Below are positions 1-5,309 of a DNA stretch of 5,653 nucleotides, piece by piece. Origin of the DNA: an uncultured Lachnospiraceae bacterium (GTDB lineage Bacteria; Bacillota; Clostridia; Lachnospirales; Lachnospiraceae). The number at the start of each line of letters is the position of its first letter. Position 1 is the first letter of the stretch. The translations under genes and the position numbers were made by a program. The notes below the pieces were generated by a model. It saw only the letters and a program-made list of their open reading frames with translations, searched no databases and was not told the DNA's origin. The stretch is taken from contig CAKRJK010000118.1 of assembly GCA_934351705.1 (NCBI GenBank), positions 1-5,653 of the forward strand, given 5' to 3'.

Positions 1-42
1 AATCTCCTCCTCGTTTTTGATGTTAAAATCCGATAATTTCAT
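1..42 (-). CDS. Start of an unidentified gene, cut by the left window edge
   Basis: An ATG at 42-40 opens a frame of 14 codons to the window edge (MKLSDFNIKNEEEI). It is preceded by GAGGG (53-49), six bases upstream and inside the last codons of yraN, and begins three bases after the yraN stop. Spacing and ribosome binding site make it a believable next gene of the operon. Fourteen residues are too few to name a family. In B. subtilis the sucCD genes follow ylqH, but this start does not obviously match them. Confidence 0.7.
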   Translation of the reverse strand, partial: MKLSDFNIKNEEEI

Positions 43-45
43 CTC

Positions 46-399
46 TTACCCTCGATATTCAAATGCATTTTTTATCAACGTCACTTCACTTCCGACAATT
101 CCCACGACATCAAACCGACACGGCTGCTCTGTCGAAAAACCGTGCCGCATCAAATAGTATGCCGCAACCTTGCTTATCATACGCTGTTTTTTGTAATGTA
201 CTGCCTCAAACGGATTCCCGCTCTGTTCATCCTTGCGGTATTTCACCTCGACAAACACCAGATACTCTCCGTCCTTTGCGATCAGATCAATCTCACCCAG
301 ACGGCAGCGGTAATTCATCTGTATAATCTCATAACCCTTTTGTTTCAAAAATATGGCAGCCTCTTTTTCATGGGCTGCCCCTATCTTTCTTGTATTCAT
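46..399 (-). CDS. yraN: YraN family (UPF0102) nuclease-fold protein
   Basis: A 117-residue member of the UPF0102/YraN family, small proteins with a restriction-endonuclease-like fold whose cellular role is not well settled; a link to DNA recombination or repair is commonly suggested. The core motif is intact: MNYRCRLGEIDLIAKDG (28-44), then VFVEVKYR (48-55), giving the Asp38 / Glu51-X-Lys53 arrangement of this nuclease fold. CRFDVVGI (94-101), with Asp97, is also conserved in the family. Length is normal. The start codon follows the upstream TAA directly (TAAATG) and the only purine-rich element, a GGGG about 12 bases upstream, is weak, so translation probably depends on ribosomes finishing the FlhB-like gene. 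It ends in TAA, three bases before the next start. YraN genes are often found near rnhB, as here. Confidence 0.93.
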   Translation of the reverse strand: MNTRKIGAAHEKEAAIFLKQKGYEIIQMNYRCRLGEIDLIAKDGEYLVFVEVKYRKDEQSGNPFEAVHYKKQRMISKVAAYYLMRHGFSTEQPCRFDVVGIVGSEVTLIKNAFEYRG

Positions 400-684
400 T
401 TATGTGTTAATCCCCATCTTGCTCTTCATGCGGTCCATCTTATCCACAAAAACCAGAATTTCCGCAACAACCTCATACAGCTCTGGCGGTATCATATCCC
501 CGATCTGCAGCTTGGAAAGCGTCTTTGCCAGCTTACTGTCCTGATAAAACGGAACATCCTCCTCTTTTGCCTTTTCAATGATCCTCTCCGCGATTTCACC
601 TTTTCCGGTTGCCAGAATCTTCGGTGCCTCGTCTCCCGGCTCATAGGCTATGGCAACCGCTGTTTTTACTTTTTCATTTTCCAT
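400..684 (-). CDS. FlhB C-terminal-domain homologue without membrane part (YlqH-like)
   Basis: A 94-residue cytoplasmic protein matching the C-terminal domain of FlhB, the flagellar type III export switch protein. TAVAIAYEPGDEAPKILATG (8-27) corresponds to the YAVAL...APKV strand region after the FlhB cleavage site. The stretch IAERIIEKAKEEDVPFYQD (31-49), then LAKTLSKLQIGDMIPPELY (52-70) and VVAEILVFV (72-80), follows the FlhB-C helices and strands in order. The NPTH autocleavage motif of FlhB is replaced by EKVK (4-7), so the protein starts about where cleaved FlhB-C starts and needs no cleavage. It lacks the four membrane helices of full FlhB. It begins two bases after the FliK-like stop, with GAGGG (696-692) seven bases upstream. 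The adjacency suggests a functional pair. B. subtilis YlqH and the FlhX protein of Helicobacter are comparable stand-alone versions. Confidence 0.85.
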   Translation of the reverse strand: MENEKVKTAVAIAYEPGDEAPKILATGKGEIAERIIEKAKEEDVPFYQDSKLAKTLSKLQIGDMIPPELYEVVAEILVFVDKMDRMKSKMGINT

Positions 685-686
685 CT

Positions 687-2351
687 CTATGCCCTCATAT
701 CAAAAGAATACCGGTGCAGTCTTCCCGAGGTCGGTAAATCCTGCTTCAAAAAATCCTCCACAAAATCCATCTTCCTGCCCTCGTTTTGTACCTCTATGGA
801 ACAGTGGTATCCTTTGTCCTCCAGTTTTTTTGCCAGCTCCTCCGCATGGGCTAAAACCAGCTCATACGACGCATCGTCCTCCATATAGAACTCTGTCTTG
901 ACGTCTGTTCCTTTCATCTTGACGGAAATATCCGTACTTCCAAGAAAATCCATATCCAGATGTAAAAAAGCACTCAGCTCGCCTTCCGGGTCCCGCAGAT
1001 TTCTCTTGTTGCTGTACACATACAGTTCACTGTTGACGTTCTGTGCATGCATTTTCAACGGAATCTGAACAAAATTATACATCTGGTTAATCTCATTCAT
1101 AAATTCGATATTGCTGCGTACCTCGGATACCGCCTGTTTTAATCCGGTATGCTCCAGATTGTGATTCTGCGCGAATTGCTCCAGACGGTTCATCTGTTCC
1201 TGCAGCTTCCCGTAAAGTTCCTTGACGGTATTCTCTTTTCCGATCTGCTCCGGCTGCAAAAACCATTCCTTTTGAACTGCCTCTTTCAACAGCTTACGCA
1301 GCTCTTTTCCAGAAAGAAGCTGCTCCAGATCTTCTTTGGACGGCTGCTCTAACTGCTCCAATGCCTTTTGTAATCGTCCGAGGAATTCCTCCGGCTTTCC
1401 TTTTATCTGCCCTGATTGGTCAAATAAGCCGCTTTCTTCCCCTATGCCTAACTTCTCTACCTGTTGCTTTAAATTGCCCGTTTCCTCGGCGTTTAACGCG
1501 TTTCCCGCGGTCTGTCTTTCACGCTCTGCCGCCTGTTTGATCTGCTGCTCGCCCTCCTGCTCATTTTGGATTGCAGGATTCTCAGCTTCTTCGGCGTTTT
1601 GTAAGATTGTAGTCTCGTCCGCCGCCTGCTCTGCCCCGGCTGCCTGTTCGGTGAAATTTTCCGTATTCGGAAGTAAGATATCAAGCATCTCTCCGTTCTG
1701 CTTCACCATCTCGCCCGCACTCATATCCTCGGATACCAAGCCCGTTCCAAGCTGTTCCAACACGCCGTCCAGCTCTCCCAAAATGGACGATGCATCCTGT
1801 CTGTAATTTAAAAACTGCTGAATGTTCGCCTCGTTTACCGGAATGCCCAGCTTATTCATCAAAACCAGTGCCGACGAGTCCGTTCCCGGAAAAGCACTTA
1901 ACTGTCTTACCATATTGCTCAGACTTTGTCTGTCAATCGGCATCTGCTCCTCCATCATGTTCCGAACCAGCTCAATATTCTCCGAGGTAGGCTGTATGCC
2001 TGCCTCCATCAATGCCTGCAACAGTGTCGGATTGCCTCCGTTCGCATTTACATACGGCTTGATTGCAATCTGGGTGGCTGTGTTGGACTTTACCTCAAAA
2101 AACATAGACTGCTGCAACTGCAAGTTGATTTTTGCATCCAGACGTGCCGTGACACTCTCACCGTTCGCAAGAACCAATGTCACCTGACCGTTCTTTACGG
2201 ATTTGACTGTTCCCTCAAAGACGCTTCCCTCGGTCAATTCCGCCAGAGTTCCCGTCAACTGCTGCGTTCCCGTCTTTGCCGTCTGTTCTCTTGCCGCTAC
2301 GGACGATGTCGCATTCTGACCGTATTTGATTAACATATCTGATATTTGCAT
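687..2351 (-). CDS. FliK-like protein (flagellar hook-length control C-terminal domain), YlqG-like
   Basis: A 554-residue soluble protein with no signal peptide or membrane segment. Its architecture suggests three parts. The N-terminal part (about 40-100) is a beta-rich domain: GSVFEGTVKSVKNGQVTLVL is followed by an LQLQQSMFFEV strand pattern. The middle, about 235-300, is a low-complexity linker rich in Gln, Glu and Ala, followed by helical, coiled-coil-prone sequence to about 425. The C-terminal part (about 428-540) resembles the FliK hook-length control C-terminal domain: IPLKM, SELYVYSNKRNLRDPEGELSA, an alternating beta pattern around LDMDFLGSTDISVKMK, and a helix before a KGYHCSIEVQ strand. 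FliK measures hook length and switches export specificity by contacting the FlhB C-terminal domain. The next gene encodes a FlhB-C homologue, and B. subtilis has the comparable ylqG-ylqH pair. Whether this protein is the true FliK or a paralogue is not decidable here, so no symbol is given. Confidence 0.7.
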   Translation of the reverse strand: MQISDMLIKYGQNATSSVAAREQTAKTGTQQLTGTLAELTEGSVFEGTVKSVKNGQVTLVLANGESVTARLDAKINLQLQQSMFFEVKSNTATQIAIKPYVNANGGNPTLLQALMEAGIQPTSENIELVRNMMEEQMPIDRQSLSNMVRQLSAFPGTDSSALVLMNKLGIPVNEANIQQFLNYRQDASSILGELDGVLEQLGTGLVSEDMSAGEMVKQNGEMLDILLPNTENFTEQAAGAEQAADETTILQNAEEAENPAIQNEQEGEQQIKQAAERERQTAGNALNAEETGNLKQQVEKLGIGEESGLFDQSGQIKGKPEEFLGRLQKALEQLEQPSKEDLEQLLSGKELRKLLKEAVQKEWFLQPEQIGKENTVKELYGKLQEQMNRLEQFAQNHNLEHTGLKQAVSEVRSNIEFMNEINQMYNFVQIPLKMHAQNVNSELYVYSNKRNLRDPEGELSAFLHLDMDFLGSTDISVKMKGTDVKTEFYMEDDASYELVLAHAEELAKKLEDKGYHCSIEVQNEGRKMDFVEDFLKQDLPTSGRLHRYSFDMRA

Positions 2352-2359
2352 ATCCGCAG

Positions 2360-2366
2360 CTCCTTT
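2360..2366 (-). promoter_or_regulatory. Ribosome binding site of the FliK-like gene
   Basis: AAAGGAG on the minus strand, eight bases before the ATG at 2351-2349. It supports this start over an overlapping frame beginning at 2400, which lacks such a site. Confidence 0.75.
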
Positions 2367-2382
2367 CCCAATCCGTGTTTTT

Positions 2383-2406
2383 CAACCGTTTACACACCAA
2401 TGGTTG
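2383..2406. repeat. Short inverted repeat in the rnhB to FliK-like gap
   Basis: On the plus strand CAACCGTT (2383-2390) and AATGGTTG (2399-2406) form an eight-pair stem with one G-T pair and an eight-base loop. It lies in the longest gap downstream of lepB (75 bases). In the minus-strand transcript one position becomes an A-C mismatch and no T tract follows, so it is not a good terminator in the direction of the genes. It could be a processing or protein-binding site, or chance. Confidence 0.3.
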
Positions 2407-2426
2407 TCTTTTATTCTTACATGCTC

Positions 2427-3191
2427 TTATAAAAAGTTCTTGATAAATGTTTTTCTGTGTATCGGACTTGCCCCGTATTTCCGGATGGCCTCAATATGTG
2501 CCGCCGCTCCGTAGCCTTTGTTTGACGCAAAGCCGTATTGCGGCATGATTTTGTCGTATTCCTCCATCAGACGGTCTCTTGTGACCTTTGCAACAATGCT
2601 CGCCGCTCCGATGGAAATGCTCTTGGCATCCCCTTTGATAATCGGCACCTGTTTGATGGATACCTCCGGTATCGTCACCGCATCGTTTAATAATATATCG
2701 GGTACTGTCTCCAATTTGCTTATAGCCTCACGCATTGCCTCGTAAGTTGCCTGCAAAATATTAATCTCATCAATCCTCTGCGGCCCTACCATTCCGATAC
2801 CGACAGACACCGCCTGTTCCATAATAATATCGTAAAGTTCTTCCCTTTTCTTTGCCGAAAGTTTTTTGGAATCGTTGATATACAAAATCTCACAGTCTTT
2901 TGGCAAAATAACGGCTCCTGCCACGACAGGTCCTGCAAGCGGTCCTCTTCCCACTTCGTCTATCCCGCAGACAGCTCCGTATTCGGCATACTCCCGCTCA
3001 TACTTTTTGAGCTGATAGATCCTCTCCTTTTCCTCACGGAGTTTTTGTATGCGTTTTTCTGCCTGTGTGATCAATGCCTGTACACCGGCACGCTCATCCT
3101 TTTCATAGGTTTCTATAAAAAGAGGCAGCATGGTATCCTCTGCTGCCTGAAATTCTTTCTTAATCATTCCGATTGTCTTATCGTTACTCAA
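2427..3191 (-). CDS. rnhB: Ribonuclease HII
   Basis: RNase HII cuts RNA in RNA-DNA hybrids and nicks at single ribonucleotides embedded in DNA, starting ribonucleotide excision repair. From the TTG start the protein has 254 residues, close to B. subtilis RnhB (255). Residues 1-70 form the charged, helical N-terminal extension seen in Bacillus-type enzymes, with likely coiled coil at about 40-68. The catalytic core begins at GIDEVGRGPLAGPVVAGAV (76-94). The four acidic metal ligands are Asp78, Glu79, Asp170 (in LLNDAV) and Asp188 (in KGDAKS). Other family motifs are NDSKKLS (106-112), GAASIVAKVTRDR (195-207) and NKGYGAAAH (224-232). Nothing is missing. It ends in TAA. Eleven bases separate the start from lepB copy 2, and yraN, a frequent neighbour of rnhB, lies three genes downstream. 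Confidence 0.96.
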   Translation of the reverse strand: MSNDKTIGMIKKEFQAAEDTMLPLFIETYEKDERAGVQALITQAEKRIQKLREEKERIYQLKKYEREYAEYGAVCGIDEVGRGPLAGPVVAGAVILPKDCEILYINDSKKLSAKKREELYDIIMEQAVSVGIGMVGPQRIDEINILQATYEAMREAISKLETVPDILLNDAVTIPEVSIKQVPIIKGDAKSISIGAASIVAKVTRDRLMEEYDKIMPQYGFASNKGYGAAAHIEAIRKYGASPIHRKTFIKNFL

Positions 3192-3198
3192 AAAATTT

Positions 3199-3204
3199 CC
3201 TCCT
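3199..3204 (-). promoter_or_regulatory. Ribosome binding site of rnhB, fixing a TTG start
   Basis: A perfect AGGAGG on the minus strand, seven bases before the TTG at 3191-3189 and overlapping the TAG stop of lepB copy 2. The first in-frame ATG (codon 9, at 3167) lies about 31 bases from this site, too far to use it, so TTG is the likely start. Confidence 0.85.
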
Positions 3205-3763
3205 ACTGATGTTTGATGAATCCAAAATCTTTAAACGGATAGATTCTAAGCCACGCCCTTCCGACAATGTCGGAACGACATACAATTCCCACGCTCGGAT
3301 CACGGCTGTCAGAACTGTTGTTGCGGTTATCTCCGAGTACAAAATACTCGTCCTCCTCCAGTTGAATCTCATCTCTTGCAATCCCCGGATTCTGAATTAC
3401 TTCTCTTCCGTAGCTCTCATTTAAAATCTCATCATTCACATAAATATTGCCGTCATCGTCAATGCGGATTTTCTCACCCGGCAATCCGATGATTCTCTTG
3501 ATATAATAAGTATCTTCCTCATATTGATAAGGGAAAATAATAATGTCAAATCTCTCCGGATCCTTAAAACGATAGCTGATCTTGTCTACAATCAGATTGT
3601 CACCGTCCGATAAGGTATTCTCCATCGACTGTCCCTCTACTTCCGTCCTCTGTCCAACAAAACGGATAATTAAAAACATTGCCAGAATGACGACTGCGAA
3701 ATAGACCACCAGACCTAACACTTCTTTGGCTGACACGCCTTCTTTTTGTTCTTTCTCTGACAT
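3203..3763 (-). CDS. lepB: Type I signal peptidase, copy 2 (acidic N-terminus)
   Basis: A second S26 signal peptidase of 186 residues. The N-terminus (MSEKEQKEGVSAKE) is acidic to neutral, unlike the very basic one of copy 1. One membrane segment spans about 15-36. The catalytic serine is Ser46 in GQSMENTL. The catalytic lysine is Lys89 in YYIKRIIGLPGE. Box E is GDNRNNSSDSR (144-154). All catalytic features are intact, so it should be active. The Ser-Lys spacing (43) is almost the same as in copy 1 (44). The ATG at 3763 is preceded by AAAGGA (3778-3773) nine bases upstream. The gene begins 34 bases after rbgA; no promoter was recognised in that gap. Its TAG stop overlaps the AGGAGG site of rnhB. 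The copies differ over most of their length outside the catalytic boxes, so they are old paralogues and not a recent duplication. Confidence 0.95.
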   Translation of the reverse strand: MSEKEQKEGVSAKEVLGLVVYFAVVILAMFLIIRFVGQRTEVEGQSMENTLSDGDNLIVDKISYRFKDPERFDIIIFPYQYEEDTYYIKRIIGLPGEKIRIDDDGNIYVNDEILNESYGREVIQNPGIARDEIQLEEDEYFVLGDNRNNSSDSRDPSVGIVCRSDIVGRAWLRIYPFKDFGFIKHQ

Positions 3764-3797
3764 AATTCCGTATCCTTTCTACTCTCTTGTTTCTATT

Positions 3798-4649
3798 CTA
3801 TTCTACTGCTGACGGAATTTCAAGAGTAATTTCCCCCAATTTCCCACTTCGGAATTCATCCAGCAAAAGCACTGCCGCCTTGCTGTAATCCAACTCATTT
3901 CCCGCTTTGATACAGTTGCGGTTTTTTGCGATTTCAATCAAAATATCCGCGTCCTTTGCATCCTCGTTGACACCGTACCGCTCATTGAGCACACCTGCGT
4001 ATCTCTCCTTTAAGATCGCGATCAATGCCAATGCCAGTTCATCAATATTCAAAATCTCGTCTTTGATCGAACCGATCAGTGCCAGCCGCAAACCAACTGC
4101 CTGGTCTTCAAATTTCGGCCATAAAATTCCCGGCGTGTCCAAAAGTTCCACGCTTTTGTTCAGACGTATCCACTGCTTGCCCTTTGTTACTCCCGGCTTG
4201 TTTCCGGTCTTTGCGCAGGCTTTTCCCGCAAAGGTATTGATAAAGGTCGATTTTCCGACGTTCGGGATTCCGACAACCATTGCTCTGACCGGACGGTTTT
4301 TGATTCCGCGTTTTCTGTCACGCTCTGTCTTTTCCTTGCACGCCTCTGCGATTACCGCGGAGATTGCTTTCATGCAGCCACGGTTTCTCGCATCGATCTT
4401 CACCACGTAATATCCTTTTTCCCGGAAGAAGTCCGTCCACGCACTGCTCGCTTTATCATCTGCCAGATCCGCCTTGTTCAGAAGAATCAGACGAGCTTTA
4501 TTCTTTCCGAGTTCATCAATATCTGGATTCCTGCTGCTCATAGGAATCCTTGCGTCCACTAATTCAATTACCAAATCTATAAGTTTTATATCTTCCTGCA
4601 TCTGACGTTTTGCTTTTGTCATATGTCCCGGATACCACTGAAACTGCAT
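3798..4649 (-). CDS. rbgA: Ribosome biogenesis GTPase RbgA (YlqF)
   Basis: RbgA is a circularly permuted GTPase that acts late in assembly of the 50S subunit and is essential in Bacillus subtilis. The 283 residues match the usual family length of about 282. The N-terminus has the characteristic WYPGHMTKAKRQM (5-17). The GTPase motifs occur in permuted order: G4 NKAD (58-61), a G5-like DAR (86-88), then G1 GIPNVGKS (127-134), G2 threonine in PGVTKG (Thr155), and G3 DTPG (171-174). The C-terminal part (about 200-275) corresponds to the helical RNA-binding domain of the family. The AGAGG ribosome binding site (4661-4657) overlaps the stop codon of lepB copy 1, suggesting coupled translation. Placement after rplS is conserved in Firmicutes and fits a shared role in making the large subunit. 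No key residue is missing. Confidence 0.96.
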   Translation of the reverse strand: MQFQWYPGHMTKAKRQMQEDIKLIDLVIELVDARIPMSSRNPDIDELGKNKARLILLNKADLADDKASSAWTDFFREKGYYVVKIDARNRGCMKAISAVIAEACKEKTERDRKRGIKNRPVRAMVVGIPNVGKSTFINTFAGKACAKTGNKPGVTKGKQWIRLNKSVELLDTPGILWPKFEDQAVGLRLALIGSIKDEILNIDELALALIAILKERYAGVLNERYGVNEDAKDADILIEIAKNRNCIKAGNELDYSKAAVLLLDEFRSGKLGEITLEIPSAVE

Positions 4650-4659
4650 ATTCTTACCT

Positions 4660-5247
4660 CTACTTTATCAATCCTATATCTTTCCACGGGGATGTCACAA
4701 ACCACGCTTTCCCCTCGATGTATTCCTTTTTTACATTTCCGATATTCGCATACCTGCTGTCCTCGCTGTTGTTGCGATTGTCGCCCAACACAAAATACTC
4801 GTCCTCGCCCACTACGATTTCCTGCGCCGCAAGCTCGGCATTTTCGATCGCCGAAACATCGGTTGTCTCCTCAAACATTTTTCCGTTCACATAGACCGCA
4901 CCGTTTTTGATCTGCACCGTATCTCCCGGTACACCAATCACCCGTTTTACATAGTAGTGCGAATTCTCATTGCCGTTTGGCAGAAATACGATCACGTCGT
5001 TGGCTGACGGCTGTTTGATCTTGTATACAAAACGATTGACCAAGATACCGTCACCGTCCTTTAACGTCTCAAGCATGGACTGTCCCACCACATTTGTATG
5101 GAAACCGAAAAAATACATAAATACCAGAGTAACCAAGACTGCTATCGCAATCTCCCACGCCCATGTGAACACTTCCTTTGCCACTGTCTTGTTAATGCGT
5201 TTTCTGCGTCTGGAAAAATTTAATCCGCTTCTTTTGCGTAATTGCAT
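4660..5247 (-). CDS. lepB: Type I signal peptidase, copy 1 (basic N-terminus)
   Basis: A membrane-bound serine protease of family S26 that removes signal peptides from secreted proteins on the outer face of the cytoplasmic membrane. The protein has 195 residues, close to the usual size in Gram-positives. Residues 1-27 are strongly basic (RRRKR at 13-17) and should stay in the cytoplasm. One membrane segment spans about 29-48. The catalytic serine is Ser57 in GQSML. The general-base lysine is Lys101 in YYVKRVIGVPGD. The box E motif GDNRNNSEDSR covers 155-165. The lysine after the membrane-proximal domain makes it a prokaryotic (Ser-Lys) type, not the ER type. The start at 5247 was chosen for its GGAGGA site; the longer ORF runs into the terminator. 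It ends in TAG ten bases before rbgA. A second, divergent copy lies beyond rbgA. Substrate preference cannot be read from sequence. Confidence 0.95.
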   Translation of the reverse strand: MQLRKRSGLNFSRRRKRINKTVAKEVFTWAWEIAIAVLVTLVFMYFFGFHTNVVGQSMLETLKDGDGILVNRFVYKIKQPSANDVIVFLPNGNENSHYYVKRVIGVPGDTVQIKNGAVYVNGKMFEETTDVSAIENAELAAQEIVVGEDEYFVLGDNRNNSEDSRYANIGNVKKEYIEGKAWFVTSPWKDIGLIK

Positions 5248-5252
5248 TGTTT

Positions 5253-5258
5253 TCCTCC
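5253..5258 (-). promoter_or_regulatory. Ribosome binding site of lepB copy 1
   Basis: GGAGGA on the minus strand, five bases before the ATG at 5247-5245. It decides the start of this gene. A longer in-frame reading from an ATG at 5277 would add ten residues (MFLFCIWRKT) encoded by the second arm and T tract of the terminator, and lacks a comparable site. Confidence 0.85.
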
Positions 5259-5264
5259 ATATGC

Positions 5265-5299
5265 AAAAAAGGAACAACTACCTAAGTACTTGTCCCTTT
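5265..5299 (-). terminator. Intrinsic (Rho-independent) terminator after rplS
   Basis: Read on the minus strand, arm AAAGGGACAA (5299-5290) pairs with TTGTTCCTTT (5277-5268) over 10 base pairs including one G-U pair. A single mismatch and three inner pairs (TAC/GTA) follow, closing on a four-base TTAG loop. The hairpin runs straight into a T tract ending at 5265. It begins 10 bases after the rplS stop codon. It is a textbook-shaped terminator for rplS, but only 17 bases separate its T tract from the lepB start, so it may be partial and allow read-through into the next genes. Confidence 0.85.
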
Positions 5300-5309
5300 C
5301 TCCTTTGGC

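Noticed and set aside
142..888. A 248-residue open frame on the plus strand
   Set aside because: It lies antisense across yraN, the FlhB-like gene and the end of the FliK-like gene, all clearly supported. Its composition (Leu, Cys, His, Phe rich) looks like a shadow, and no family motif is seen.
1336..1806. A 156-residue plus-strand frame rich in Ser, Cys and Pro
   Set aside because: Antisense to the Gln/Glu-rich linker of the FliK-like gene. The low-complexity complement (CTG/CTC/TTC runs) explains the open frame and the odd composition.
2215..2400. A 61-residue minus-strand frame starting upstream of the FliK-like gene
   Set aside because: Overlaps the start of the FliK-like gene in another frame, has no good ribosome binding site and no recognisable motif.
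2352..2426. A flagellar sigma factor (SigD-type) promoter ahead of the FliK-like gene
   Set aside because: TAAA elements occur, but nothing close to GCCGATAA is found at the right spacing, and no convincing SigA promoter is visible either.
3907..4410. A 167-residue plus-strand frame
   Set aside because: Fully antisense to rbgA, whose motifs are all intact in the minus frame.
5248..5277. Upstream ATG extending lepB copy 1 by ten residues
   Set aside because: The extra codons fall in the terminator arm and T tract, and the strong GGAGGA site points to the ATG at 5247.
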